A stretch of 64,000 nt of DNA from Roseovarius sp. (GCF_030373445.1 NZ_JAUCYU010000003.1:1-64000), one strand, 5' to 3'. Positions 25,300-34,450 are shown, numbered from the stretch's first letter. Made by a program: numbers and translations. The notes: generated by a model not told the origin, from the letters alone.

Positions 25300-26684
25300 G
25301 TCCCTGCCCCCGCCAATGCGCCGGGATCGGTGATGACACCGGTGATCGCGGCAGCTGCGGCCGATGCGGGGCTTGCCAGATGCGTTCTGGCACCTGTCCC
25401 CTGCCGGTTCTCGAAATTCCGGTTGGTGGTTGAGACGATACGCTCTCCCGCGCCGGCCTTGTCTACGTTGAGGCCCGGGCACATGGAACAGCCGCTGTCG
25501 CGCCATTCGAAGCCGGCCTCCTTAAATATGAGGTCCAGCCCCTCGGCCTCGGCCGCGCGCTTGACGGACATGGAGCCGGGCACCACGAGCGCCCGGACAG
25601 TCGCAGCCACCTTCCGCCCCTGCAATATGGCTGCTGCCTCCCGCAGGTCGGACAGCCGCCCGTTCGTGCAGGACCCGATGAAGACCCGGTTGACCGGCGT
25701 CCCCAGCAGCGACGCGCCCGCGTCGAGCTGCATGTAGTCCAGCGCCCGGGCGTCAGCGGCGGCGGGGATCGTGCCGCAAATTGCCATGGCCTCGCCCGGG
25801 GTGGTCCCCCATGTGATCTGGGGCCGAAGACGCGAGACATCGAATGTGAGCGTCTTGTCCCATGTCGCCCCCGGATCGGTCGCGACGTCCTCGCAGGCGC
25901 GGCGCAGGGTTTCGAGCACGTCCGGCGAAGGCGCCAGCGGCCGCTTGGCGATATAGTCGAACGTTGCCTCATCCGGGGCCGTCATGCCGATGCGCGCGCC
26001 CATCTCGATCGCCATGTTGCACAGGGTCATCCGCGCCTCGACCGTCATGCCGGCAAGCGCCTCGCCGGTGAATTCGATCATGTGGCCGACACCCGCCGAC
26101 ACGCCGAATTCCGCGATCAGCCCGAGGACGATATCCTTGGCCGACCCCCCCTTGGGCAAGGTCCCCGTCAGCTCGACGCGCATCGTCCTGGGTTTGCGGA
26201 TCGCCAGCGTCTGGGTCGCCAGGACCTGTGCAATTTCAGAGGTGCCGATGCCCCAGCCCATGGCCGACACCCCGCCCATGGTGCAGGTATGACTGTCGCC
26301 GCACACAACCGTCATTCCGGGAAGGATCAGGCCGAGCTCCGGGGCGACCACATGGACAATACCCTGGTGATCGTCGTCCACGTCGAAGTGCCGTATGCCA
26401 AAGTCGCGGGCATTCCTGCGGAACATTTCGAGCATTTCCGGACCGCCCGGCACATTGCCCGTCGCACGCCCCGGATCGGTTGACACGATATGGTCCGAAA
26501 ACCCGATAACAAGGTCGGGATTGGCCACCTTCAGACCGCGTTTCCGCAACTCCTCGAACGCCCGCGGCGTTGACAGTTCGTGTAACAGCAGCCGGTCGAT
26601 GAACAGAAGGGACTGGCCATTGTCCAGTCTCTCGACCTCGTGGTTGTCCCAAACCTTGTCCAGAAAGGTCCTTGCCTCAGGCAT
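25296..26684 (-). CDS. LeuC-like hydratase large subunit (aconitase superfamily)
   Basis: A 462-residue [4Fe-4S] subunit of the isopropylmalate dehydratase family. Cluster ligands C339 ([13 protein letters not shown]), C399 and C402 ([11 protein letters not shown]) are all present. The [20 protein letters not shown] and [20 protein letters not shown] motifs are standard, so it is catalytically complete. The start at 26684 overlaps the end of the YrdC-like gene by eight bases. Together with the LeuD-like gene it should add or remove water across an alkyl-maleate or alkyl-fumarate. The operon context argues for catabolism rather than leucine synthesis. Confidence 0.88.
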   Translation of the reverse strand: MPEARTFLDKVWDNHEVERLDNGQSLLFIDRLLLHELSTPRAFEELRKRGLKVANPDLVIGFSDHIVSTDPGRATGNVPGGPEMLEMFRRNARDFGIRHFDVDDDHQGIVHVVAPELGLILPGMTVVCGDSHTCTMGGVSAMGWGIGTSEIAQVLATQTLAIRKPRTMRVELTGTLPKGGSAKDIVLGLIAEFGVSAGVGHMIEFTGEALAGMTVEARMTLCNMAIEMGARIGMTAPDEATFDYIAKRPLAPSPDVLETLRRACEDVATDPGATWDKTLTFDVSRLRPQITWGTTPGEAMAICGTIPAAADARALDYMQLDAGASLLGTPVNRVFIGSCTNGRLSDLREAAAILQGRKVAATVRALVVPGSMSVKRAAEAEGLDLIFKEAGFEWRDSGCSMCPGLNVDKAGAGERIVSTTNRNFENRQGTGARTHLASPASAAAAAITGVITDPGALAGAGT

Positions 26685-27405
26685 CTTGAGCCTCGCCCAC
26701 GGCCGCCCCGCGCACCAGGTCGCGATCCGGCATCGGCGGAATCTCGATAGAGAAATGGCGGTTCAGGATGTCGCGGATCTGTTCGTAGCAAACGCCGAAC
26801 CGGTGCACCTCGAAGCTGTCCACGTCGATGATTGTCGAGGAGATTGCCATCGGGTTGTTGTAGCGGCACAGGCCGTAATCCACCTTGATGGCGGCAGCAT
26901 CAAGAACCGGGGCCTCGACATCTTGCAGGCGGAACTTCGATCCGCCGAGCGAGACATTGGCCGAAGAGCCCATGACCGGCGTTCCGTTCTGCCATGAGAT
27001 GGCCGTCAACGCCCGATGCAGGGGCCCTGCATTCAACAACAGATCGATCGTGCCGGACTTGGTCGACCGCTCGAAGCAGAACGGGTCCAGCGCCCCGGTA
27101 AAGGCGTTGCCCTCACGGTGCTTGCCGACAATGGACAGCGGCAGGTCGTAATCCTCCGTAATGGCCGCGACCACCTCTCGCGCGCGTGTGTCCACGTCAT
27201 GGACCTCGTGGAAGATGTCGCGATTGGCCAGCGTTCCGTTGGGCTTGGAAAAACTGCGCCCCTTCGCGGTGTAGATGCGCTGGATCGCCTCGGCGGTCAT
27301 GCCGAAGACCGCATAGGCCACGTCCAGGGGGATAACAGCGACGCCGCCATCTTTCATCGTTTCGTAAACGCGCTGCGCGTCCGTGTCCGGATCGAGGACG
27401 GTCAT
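26677..27405 (-). CDS. Sua5/YciO/YrdC-like protein in catabolic operon (copy 1)
   Basis: A 242-residue YrdC-fold protein. It aligns in register with the copy at 23089: PLDVAYAV at 26-33, K48-G-R50 with K54, and GSSAN at 146-150. It is otherwise quite diverged from that copy, with a longer C-terminal tail (IPPMPDRDLVRGAAVGEA). The start is two bases from the TRAP permease stop, and the end overlaps the LeuC-like start, so it is embedded in the operon. YrdC folds bind ATP and activate bicarbonate or a carbamoyl group. Two diverged copies in one operon suggest a paired or heteromeric role in the pathway. That role is not described as far as I know. Confidence 0.8.
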   Translation of the reverse strand: MTVLDPDTDAQRVYETMKDGGVAVIPLDVAYAVFGMTAEAIQRIYTAKGRSFSKPNGTLANRDIFHEVHDVDTRAREVVAAITEDYDLPLSIVGKHREGNAFTGALDPFCFERSTKSGTIDLLLNAGPLHRALTAISWQNGTPVMGSSANVSLGGSKFRLQDVEAPVLDAAAIKVDYGLCRYNNPMAISSTIIDVDSFEVHRFGVCYEQIRDILNRHFSIEIPPMPDRDLVRGAAVGEAQDA

Positions 27406-27406
27406 G

Positions 27407-29296
27407 TCAGGTCCTTTCCTGAGGAAGTTTCACGATTGGTTGGAAATTGGTGCGGGTGCCGATCCAGAAGAGGCCGAAGATCAGCACGCCAAAGATCGAG
27501 ATGTACCAGACCGGCACCAGAAGCGCGCCGCCGCTGGCGATCAGGATGAGCCGGCCCAGCCCGGTTACATGCGTGAACAGCCAGCCCGTCAGCCCGCCCG
27601 CGATCACGGCGGTGCCGGCCACGGCCGTGGCCACGGAAATGACCAGCCGGAGAGGATCGGCCGACTGCAGAAGCAGAACGGGGTCGTGGATGAAGATCAT
27701 CGGCAGGATGAAGGCGACCGCGCCAAGCGATATCGCCCGCATCGACGTCCGGATGGGGTTCGATTGCGCGATGCCCGAGGCCGCGTAGGTGGCAAGGTCC
27801 ACCGGCGGCGTGATGTGCGACAGGTTCGCGTAGTAGAAGACGAAAAGATGCACGGCGATCGGCATGTAGCCAAGCTTGATCAGCGTGGGCGCAACAACGG
27901 CCGCGGCAAGGATATAGGCCGCCGTGGCCGGCAGGCCCATCCCCAGGATGATCACCACGATCATGCCGAGGATCAGCGCAAGGATGCGGCTTTCCTGGGC
28001 GAACTCGATCAGGAATTGCGAGAACTTGATGGCAAGCCCCGTGCCGTCCATGCCACCGATGATGATGCCGGCGCAGGCACAGGCGCAGAGTATCGGCGTC
28101 GCCTGTTCGGTACTGTCGACCAACGCCGCGAAGATGGCGCGCGGCCCCATGGGCTGCAGAACCCAGGACAGGACAACACAGAAGCCGACCGTGTAGAGCG
28201 CGGCGCGCACAGGCGGGATGTCGATCGCGATGAGGCCGAGCAGAAGCAGCACCGGGATGAGATAGGGGCCACAGCGCAGCAACGCGGCGGACCGGGCCTC
28301 GCCCTCGGTATCGGAGCGGATATCGAGCTTGCGGGATTCGAAATGGACCGACAGGAACACCACGACGAAATACAGGATGGCGGGAAAGATCGCGGCGAGG
28401 ATGATGTTGCCATAGGGAACTTGCAGAAGCTCTGCCATGATGAAGGCGCCGGCCCCCATCACGGGCGGCATCAGCAGCCCCCCGGTGGAAGCCACGGCTT
28501 CGATCGCGGCGGCGAAGTAGGGGCGGAACCCGGCAGCCTTCATGAGCGGGATGGTAAAACGGCCGGTGCCGACCACGTTGGCCACCGAACTGCCGGAAAT
28601 CGTGCCCATGATGGCCGAGGAGAAGACGGCCACTTTGGCCGAACCGCCGTAAGACCCACGGGTGAATGCCCGGCTGAGATCGAGCACGCGATCCATTGTG
28701 CCCATGCGCGCCAGAAATGCCCCGAGCGAGACGAAGACGAAGATCAGCGTTACCGCGACTTTCGGCGCCACGCCGAACAGGCCCGCGCTCTGCGTGTAGA
28801 GCGAGAAAGTCATGAAGGACATGTCCCAGCCAGCGTGTCGCCACGCGGGTGGCAGCATGTTTCCAAGAAACGCATACCCGATCATTACCGTCGCGATGAT
28901 GGGCAGGGCCCAACCGAAATAGCGCCGGGTGACTTCGAGCACCGACAGGACCGCGACGACACAGGCGATCTGGTCCCATATGCTGGGAATGACCTGGCGC
29001 ACCTGGATAGCCATGTAGTTGAACACGACGTTCAGGAAGGCCGCGGAAACGGCGATGGCGAAAACAATGTTGAGTGCAGGATGGAGCCATACGCCCCGGC
29101 CACGCCGGGACGTATGAAGAAACGCAAAGGGCAGGATCAGGGCCATGGTCATGGCCGTCTGCCACATGGGCTGAAGCAGGCCGTAGTAGTTCGCCGACAG
29201 GACGAAGACCGAAATACCTGCGGCAAAGACGGCAAGACCGTTGCGCCAGAGCGCGCTACCCTTGCCGGTGCCGGTGTCTTCGAAATCTTCGTGCAC
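27407..29296 (-). CDS. TRAP transporter fused 4TM/12TM permease
   Basis: A 629-residue membrane protein that joins the small and large TRAP permease subunits, as is usual for TAXI-type systems. The first part (about 20-170) holds the four-helix DctQ-like segment. The DctM-like part follows with FSLYTQSAGLFGVAPKVAVT, the GSYGGSAKVAVFSSAIMGTI segment, GSSVANVVGTG and MPPVMGAGAFIMAELLQVPY. It uses an ion gradient to import an organic acid delivered by the TAXI protein encoded 25 bp upstream. It is central to the nine-gene operon and fixes the pathway as one for an external carboxylate. Confidence 0.92.
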   Translation of the reverse strand: MHEDFEDTGTGKGSALWRNGLAVFAAGISVFVLSANYYGLLQPMWQTAMTMALILPFAFLHTSRRGRGVWLHPALNIVFAIAVSAAFLNVVFNYMAIQVRQVIPSIWDQIACVVAVLSVLEVTRRYFGWALPIIATVMIGYAFLGNMLPPAWRHAGWDMSFMTFSLYTQSAGLFGVAPKVAVTLIFVFVSLGAFLARMGTMDRVLDLSRAFTRGSYGGSAKVAVFSSAIMGTISGSSVANVVGTGRFTIPLMKAAGFRPYFAAAIEAVASTGGLLMPPVMGAGAFIMAELLQVPYGNIILAAIFPAILYFVVVFLSVHFESRKLDIRSDTEGEARSAALLRCGPYLIPVLLLLGLIAIDIPPVRAALYTVGFCVVLSWVLQPMGPRAIFAALVDSTEQATPILCACACAGIIIGGMDGTGLAIKFSQFLIEFAQESRILALILGMIVVIILGMGLPATAAYILAAAVVAPTLIKLGYMPIAVHLFVFYYANLSHITPPVDLATYAASGIAQSNPIRTSMRAISLGAVAFILPMIFIHDPVLLLQSADPLRLVISVATAVAGTAVIAGGLTGWLFTHVTGLGRLILIASGGALLVPVWYISIFGVLIFGLFWIGTRTNFQPIVKLPQERT

Positions 29297-29321
29297 GGTT
29301 CAGCCCTCCCAGCCCGGACAA

Positions 29322-30275
29322 TCAGTCGAGCCAGCCCTGTTCGTTGTAGTAACGCTCGGCCCCCGGGTGCAGCGGCGCGATCGGCAGCAAAGACGCCTGC
29401 AGCCAATCCGGCGTCAGGTATTTCTGCGAGGGGTGGACGTTCTCGAGCTCGTCGAGGTTTTCCCACAGCGCCTTGGTCATCTTGTAGACCAAGTCTTCAT
29501 CCACATCGGCGTTGATGATGTTGATGGTGTAGCCGACGATGATCGGCACATCGGCATCCGTGCTCTGGTAGCTTTCGGCGGGCACGACACCGCCGGACAG
29601 CAGGTCGCTCGCCGCATCCACCGCCTCGATCTGCTCATCCGTCAGGCCGACGATACGGATGTCGCGTGTTGCTTCAAGTTCCAGCACACCGGCGGTGGGA
29701 ATGCCGGTGGTCTCGATGATTGCGTCAAGTGTGCCGTTCTTCAGCCCGGCCACCATTTCGCCATGGCCGATCTGGTATTCATCGATCTTGTCATAGCCGA
29801 CGCCGAGCGTTTCAAGGATCACCTTGTTGGTTTGTTCCCCGACAGACCCCACCGAGCCGACACCGACACGCAGGCCTTCGAGATCTGTCCAGTCCTGCAC
29901 GTCGCTCTCGGCCGGCACCACAAGCTGTGCGCCGTAGACGTAAATCGGCATCCAGGTGCGAACCTTGTCGGCCTTGGGCTGACCTTCGAAATTGGCGATA
30001 CTGCGGACGGCCTCGTAAGGCGCACTGTTGCCGGCGGGACCAGCCTGAATGCGGCCTTGCTGAACAAGCTGCGTCGTCGGCACGCTGGGGCCCGAGGCCT
30101 GCACGGTCATCGAGACTTCGGGCACCTCGCGATTGATGACCGAGGACCAGCCAGTCATGATCTGGAAAGTCGTATGGCCTGAGCTGGACGCACCCTGAAC
30201 GATGCTTTCCTGGGCACTCGCGGACGAGCCTGCCAGGGCCACCGCAACGGCGGCGGCCAGAATATTGAGTCTCAT
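29322..30275 (-). CDS. TAXI-family TRAP transporter solute-binding protein
   Basis: A 317-residue periplasmic binding protein of the TAXI (TRAP-associated extracytoplasmic immunogenic) family. The Sec signal peptide is MRLNILAAAVAVALAGSSAS with cleavage near SSASA-QES. Family stretches include MTVQASGPSVPTTQLVQQGR, LRVGVGSVGSVGEQTNKVIL and LDAIIETTGIPTAGVLEL. It delivers an organic acid, or in some members glutamate, to the fused permease encoded next. Substrate identity cannot be read from the sequence. A purine-rich AGGGAGG site precedes the ATG. Confidence 0.92.
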   Translation of the reverse strand: MRLNILAAAVAVALAGSSASAQESIVQGASSSGHTTFQIMTGWSSVINREVPEVSMTVQASGPSVPTTQLVQQGRIQAGPAGNSAPYEAVRSIANFEGQPKADKVRTWMPIYVYGAQLVVPAESDVQDWTDLEGLRVGVGSVGSVGEQTNKVILETLGVGYDKIDEYQIGHGEMVAGLKNGTLDAIIETTGIPTAGVLELEATRDIRIVGLTDEQIEAVDAASDLLSGGVVPAESYQSTDADVPIIVGYTINIINADVDEDLVYKMTKALWENLDELENVHPSQKYLTPDWLQASLLPIAPLHPGAERYYNEQGWLD

Positions 30276-30308
30276 TGATGTTTCCTCCCTTGAAGTTTTG
30301 GCCTCTCC

Positions 30309-31949
30309 TCAGGCCGGTTGGCTGGCCAGATCCTTAGCTTTCTGGCGCAGTACGAATTTCTGGATCTTCCCTGTCGAGGTTTTCGGCAAAGCCCCGAACA
30401 CCACGCGGCGCGGACGCTTGTACCCGGCAAGCCGGTCCCGGCAGAAAGCAATCAATTCTTCTTCCGAAGGCAGGCGGCCGGGTTTGGCTTCGACAAAGGC
30501 ACAGACGGTTTCGCCCCATTTTTCCGACGGCTCTGCCACGACCGCCACATCTAGCACGTCGTCATGTTGGTAGAGCACGCTCTCGACCTCGATGGTCGAG
30601 ACATTTTCCCCGCCCGATATGATGATGTCCTTCAGCCGATCGCGGATCTGCACATAACCGTCGGCGTGACGCACCGCGAGATCGCCGGTCGAGAACCAGC
30701 CGCCCTCGAAGGCCTTGGCCGTCGCTTCCTCGTCCTCGAGATAGCCCTTCATGACGACATTCCCGCGCAGAACGATTTCTCCCATCGTCTGGCCATCTGC
30801 CGGAACGGCTTCCCGCGTGTGAGGATCGACAACCTCCATGCCCTGCTGAGTTGCATAACGCACGCCCTGTCGGGCCTTGCGCCCTGCCAGTTCGTCTGCC
30901 CCGATTGACGGCCAGTCGGTCTGCGGCTCGCAGACCACGCAGGGGCCGTAAACCTCGGTCAGGCCGTAGACATGCGTGATCTCGATGCCGAGCTTCTCGA
31001 CATTGCCGATCACGCTTGGCGCGGGGGCTGCTCCGGCGGTGAAGGCCTGCACCTTCTGTGCAAGTGGGCGGCGCACGTTCTCCGGCGCGTTGGCCAGCAT
31101 GTTCAGGACCACGGGCGCACCACAGAAATGCGTGACGCCACATCCATTGATCGCCTCGAAGATCGCCTCTGGCTCGACCTTGCGCAGGCAGACATGCGTG
31201 CCCGCATTGGCGGTGATCGTCCACGGGAAACACCACCCGTTGCAATGGAACATCGGCAATGTCCAAAGATAGACGGGATGGCGAGGCAGGCACCAGGCTT
31301 GCTGGTTGCCCAACGCGTTCAGATAGGCACCACGATGGTGATAAAGCACGCCCTTCGGCCGCCCGGTCGTGCCCGAGGTATAGTTGAGGGCGATGGTCTG
31401 CCATTCATCCTCGACCGCGTCGGGCAGTGGGGTATCGGCCCCTTCTGCCAGAAGATCCTCGTAGGAGGGCACGCCCAGCACCGGAAGGTCCGCAGTGGCC
31501 GGGTCATTGATCTCGAACACGGTCAGGCGGTCGGACAGGCGCAAAAGAACGTCCTTGAGGGGCTGGCCCAGCTCCCTGTCGACAAGCAGCACGCGGGCAC
31601 CGGAATGGGTCAGGATATACTCGACTGTCGCCGGGTCGAGCCGCGTGTTGACCGCGTTGAGGACGGCCCCGATATGCGGCACGCCGAAATGACATTCCAG
31701 AAGCGCCGGAACGTTGGGTGCCATCACCGCGACGCAGTCACCGGTGCCGATGCCCCTACCCGACAGCGCGCTGGCCAGCCGTAAACAGCGCGCCTGCATC
31801 TCGCGGTAGCTGTACCGCCGCTCGCCGTAAACAACCGCAGTTTGGTCAGGGTGCACATCGGCCGTTCTTGAAAGAAAGGACAGCGGCGTCAGCGGCACGT
31901 GATTTGCCGCCGACATTGAAATTGCGTTCAGGTTCGGCCGTTCCGTCAT
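30309..31949 (-). CDS. Acyl-CoA ligase (AMP-binding; medium-chain/methylmercaptopropionate-CoA ligase-like)
   Basis: A 546-residue ANL-family acyl-CoA synthetase. The AMP-binding P-loop is YTSGTTGRPKGV at 190-201. Later signatures are YGLTEVYGP, GWFSTGDLAVRHADGYVQIR, DRLKDIIISGGENVSTIEVE and the catalytic lysine near the end in PKTSTGKIQKF. The overall pattern resembles DmdB-like and medium-chain ligases, but the acid it activates is unknown. Its start overlaps the GntR stop (ATGA), making it the first structural gene of the operon. It implies that the imported acid, or a breakdown product, is turned into a CoA thioester. Confidence 0.9.
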   Translation of the reverse strand: MTERPNLNAISMSAANHVPLTPLSFLSRTADVHPDQTAVVYGERRYSYREMQARCLRLASALSGRGIGTGDCVAVMAPNVPALLECHFGVPHIGAVLNAVNTRLDPATVEYILTHSGARVLLVDRELGQPLKDVLLRLSDRLTVFEINDPATADLPVLGVPSYEDLLAEGADTPLPDAVEDEWQTIALNYTSGTTGRPKGVLYHHRGAYLNALGNQQAWCLPRHPVYLWTLPMFHCNGWCFPWTITANAGTHVCLRKVEPEAIFEAINGCGVTHFCGAPVVLNMLANAPENVRRPLAQKVQAFTAGAAPAPSVIGNVEKLGIEITHVYGLTEVYGPCVVCEPQTDWPSIGADELAGRKARQGVRYATQQGMEVVDPHTREAVPADGQTMGEIVLRGNVVMKGYLEDEEATAKAFEGGWFSTGDLAVRHADGYVQIRDRLKDIIISGGENVSTIEVESVLYQHDDVLDVAVVAEPSEKWGETVCAFVEAKPGRLPSEEELIAFCRDRLAGYKRPRRVVFGALPKTSTGKIQKFVLRQKAKDLASQPA

Positions 31950-32716
31950 CCTTCGCTTTCCTTCCTGATACCGGCACGCTCCTTCGCGGGCACGAGAATG
32001 CGCTTGCCTCTCGACATCGGCACGCGGCGCGCTTGGCTGCCGGCCCGCTTCGTTTTCTTCACCGACATTCGGTCGCGGGCGGCCCAGATATGCTCACGCA
32101 TCAGCCCCGCCGCACGGTCCGCCTCCCCGGATGTCAAAGCGGCCAGAATGTTGACATGGGCCGCATGGCTCTCTGTCAACTGCTCTGCCGAGAAACTGAA
32201 GAAGTTTCGCAACGCCAGGGGCAGGTCCGCTGTCGACGCGATCTGGCGCAGCAGGAATTCATTGCCGCAATTGTCATAAATCTGCCGGTGAAACCGGTGG
32301 TTCATCTTGAGAAACCACGCCCGCTGTTCTGCACTGTGGTCCGGAATGTATACAATTTCCTCCATTTGCCGGGTCAACTCCGTCAATTCCCTGACAAGGA
32401 CTGCCGACAGGCCGCGACGCCCGCTCAGCCTGACGGCCTCGGCCTCCAGGATCGCCCGCACGCCATAGATCGCCCGCACATCCTCGATCGAGAAGACCGT
32501 GACGCGATATCCGCGGTTCGCTTCCCATGTCAGAAATCCCTCGGCCTCAAGCCGCGCCAGAGCGATCCGGACGGGCGTTCGCGAGACCTGCGTATCCCTG
32601 GCAAGCTGCGTCTCGGACATCTTGTGCCCCATGGGAAACTGTCCATCGCAAATGCGCACCTTGATGTGCTCATAGGCGATCTGGGCCAAGCTGTTATCTT
32701 CCATTTTCCCGTCCAT
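31946..32716 (-). CDS. GntR-family regulator, FCD type
   Basis: A 256-residue regulator with an N-terminal winged helix (about 8-75: AYEHIKVRICDGQFPMGHKM, TQLARDTQVSRTPVRIALAR) and a C-terminal FCD effector domain (about 85-215). The metal-binding residues expected of FCD are suggested by FLKMNHRFHRQIY and ESHAAHVNIL. A lysine/arginine-rich tail of about 35 residues follows (KKTKRAGSQARRVPMSRGKR), which is unusual in length and charge. It heads the leftward operon and overlaps the ligase gene by four bases, so it is probably an autoregulated local repressor responding to the pathway acid. Confidence 0.9.
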   Translation of the reverse strand: MDGKMEDNSLAQIAYEHIKVRICDGQFPMGHKMSETQLARDTQVSRTPVRIALARLEAEGFLTWEANRGYRVTVFSIEDVRAIYGVRAILEAEAVRLSGRRGLSAVLVRELTELTRQMEEIVYIPDHSAEQRAWFLKMNHRFHRQIYDNCGNEFLLRQIASTADLPLALRNFFSFSAEQLTESHAAHVNILAALTSGEADRAAGLMREHIWAARDRMSVKKTKRAGSQARRVPMSRGKRILVPAKERAGIRKESEG

Positions 32717-33093
32717 ACCCGGTTGTTCCCACTTCGGGACAAATCCGGCAACATAGATCTACAATATACTTAAATTGTTGTTTAATCTGATATTTTGAGC
32801 ATTTAGTTAACCATAATTGTATTCAAAATTTCCAATAACTAAGTCGTAAACGATTTAAAAACAAATACATATGACATTTAAATTATCACGATATAGCAGA
32901 ACCGGTAGACGCGGCTTCGCCGTCCGTGATGCGACCCCGGCTCACCCGTAATTACAGCATTTGAATTATACGCGTACCGGCCCGCCAATGATCGCGGAAC
33001 GCCCCCTAGAGACGATCAACCCACTGAAGGGGAATGGAAAAAGAACCTTCAGCCAGTCTGCAGAAACAACGGAACGCTCCTATCGCCGCCGGC
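32717..33093. other. AT-rich intergenic region upstream of the nine-gene operon
   Basis: The 377-base gap contains a strikingly AT-rich stretch (about 32750-32900) in otherwise GC-rich DNA, then a GC-rich part with no gene. A 26-codon frame starting at an ATG at 32870 has no ribosome site and no recognisable product. The AT-rich part presumably holds the promoter and GntR sites of the operon starting at 32716. Confidence 0.5.
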
Positions 33094-34239
33094 TCACCTC
33101 AGCCCGCGCAAAAGCTCCACCGACGGCTCGCCCGTCACAGGCAGCCCCCGGCTCGCCTGATACCCCCGCAGCGCCTCCCGCGTATCGGGACCGATCACGC
33201 CATCGGTGCCGCCCGTGTCGAACCCGCGATTGGTCAGACCCCGTTGCAGCGCGATCCGGTCATCCTTGGTCAGCCCGTTGGCATCCGGCGGAAACTGGCC
33301 AACAAGCGGCCCGGCGCCGCCAATCCGGTCTGCCAGATGCCCCACGCCGATAGCATAGGCGTCAGAGTTGTTGTACCGTTTGATCACCTGGAAATTGCTG
33401 TTGACCGCGAAACGCGGCCCGCCCGGCTGGGGTTGCAGCACACGACCCGACGTGCCCGCCGGCACCTCGCGCCCCCAGCCCCGACCGCGGGTCCAGCCAT
33501 TTCGTGCGAGATAGGCTGCGGTAGAGGCCAGCGCATCGGATGGGTCATCCGACCAGATATCGCGACGCCCGTCGCCGGTGAAATCCACGGCAAACGCCTG
33601 GTAGGAAGTCGGAATGAACTGCGTGTGCCCCATGGCCCCGGCCCAGCTACCGGTCATCCCGCGTGGTGAGATATCTCCGTTCTGCAAAATCCGGAGAGCC
33701 GCAAGAAGCTGTTTCTCAAAGAAGGCACCGCGGCGCCCATCGTAGGCCAGCGTAGAGGTGGCGGAGATCACGGGGACATTGCCCCGACGCGCACCGTAGA
33801 AACTTTCCAGCCCCCAGATGGCGGTCACGATTTCAGCGTCTACGCCGTATTGGCTTTCAATGGCGCTTAGCGTTGCCCTTTCCCTTTGCAGAGCGGCACG
33901 GCCCTTCATCACGCGCTCATCCGAGGCGGCAATCGAGAGATAGTCTTCAAGGCTGCGCTTGAATTCGGTCTGGTTGCGGTCCCGTTTTATGACACCGGGT
34001 AGGTACCCGGCTCCGCGGAATCCTGCGTCTAGAGTGGTTTCGCTTATCCCCTGTCGAACGGCCCGGGCCCGGAAAGAAGCGACCCAGGTATCATACCCTT
34101 CATTTCGCACAGGCTGAAGATCGGCAGGCAGGATCTCCGACCCGCCGGTATCCTCTGACCGGGGGCCGCTTACGCCTGTACATGCTGAGAGGCTGAGAAC
34201 TGCGGCCCCAAGGCCGAACTGACGGCGAGACAAAATCAT
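33094..34239 (-). CDS. Lytic murein transglycosylase, MltB-type lipoprotein
   Basis: A 381-residue peptidoglycan-cutting enzyme. The N-terminus MILSRRQFGLGAAVLSLSAC combines a twin-arginine motif (SRRQF) with a lipobox (LSAC, Cys20), so it is probably a Tat-exported lipoprotein. The SLT_2 domain (about 40-300) has the catalytic Glu145 in IWGLESFYG, with MGHTQFIPTSYQAFAVDFTG and GRRDIWSDDPSDALAS. The C-terminal peptidoglycan-binding domain (about 315-380) reads LQRGLTNRGFDTGGTDGVIG and DTREALRGYQASRGL. It is monocistronic, with 211 featureless bases separating it from tex upstream. Confidence 0.93.
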   Translation of the reverse strand: MILSRRQFGLGAAVLSLSACTGVSGPRSEDTGGSEILPADLQPVRNEGYDTWVASFRARAVRQGISETTLDAGFRGAGYLPGVIKRDRNQTEFKRSLEDYLSIAASDERVMKGRAALQRERATLSAIESQYGVDAEIVTAIWGLESFYGARRGNVPVISATSTLAYDGRRGAFFEKQLLAALRILQNGDISPRGMTGSWAGAMGHTQFIPTSYQAFAVDFTGDGRRDIWSDDPSDALASTAAYLARNGWTRGRGWGREVPAGTSGRVLQPQPGGPRFAVNSNFQVIKRYNNSDAYAIGVGHLADRIGGAGPLVGQFPPDANGLTKDDRIALQRGLTNRGFDTGGTDGVIGPDTREALRGYQASRGLPVTGEPSVELLRGLR

Positions 34240-34450
34240 TCTTCAAGGGCTCCTACGGCAGTTGATCATACGCTCCTGACAAACTGAGCTAACGCTCTCT
34301 CTGTCCGAAACAAGCTCGACTGTAAATCAAGCGCGTCCAACCAGTCCAATGCTGAACGGCACGACAGCGATTCCAATTCTGGCGGTCACGCAGACACTCG
34401 GTTTTCCACCGACAGGATGCCACCTGGCAAGCGAATGACCTCTCTGAGAG

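Noticed and set aside
25296-26684. Calling the LeuC/LeuD-like pair leucine biosynthesis genes
   Set aside because: No leuA or leuB is near; the neighbours are an importer, CoA ligase and C-C lyase.
23089-27405. Naming the two YrdC-like genes Sua5/TsaC (threonylcarbamoyl-AMP synthase)
   Set aside because: They are duplicated, diverged and locked in a catabolic operon, so the tRNA-modification name would claim more than the sequence shows.
27383-29515. A 710-codon open frame on the plus strand opposite the TRAP permease
   Set aside because: Charged low-complexity translation (Asp/His/Arg/Gly) is the usual antisense image of a hydrophobic membrane protein.
34240-34450. Possible small gene between the transglycosylase and tex
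   Set aside because: The only open frames are shadows running into tex; nothing recognisable starts in the gap.
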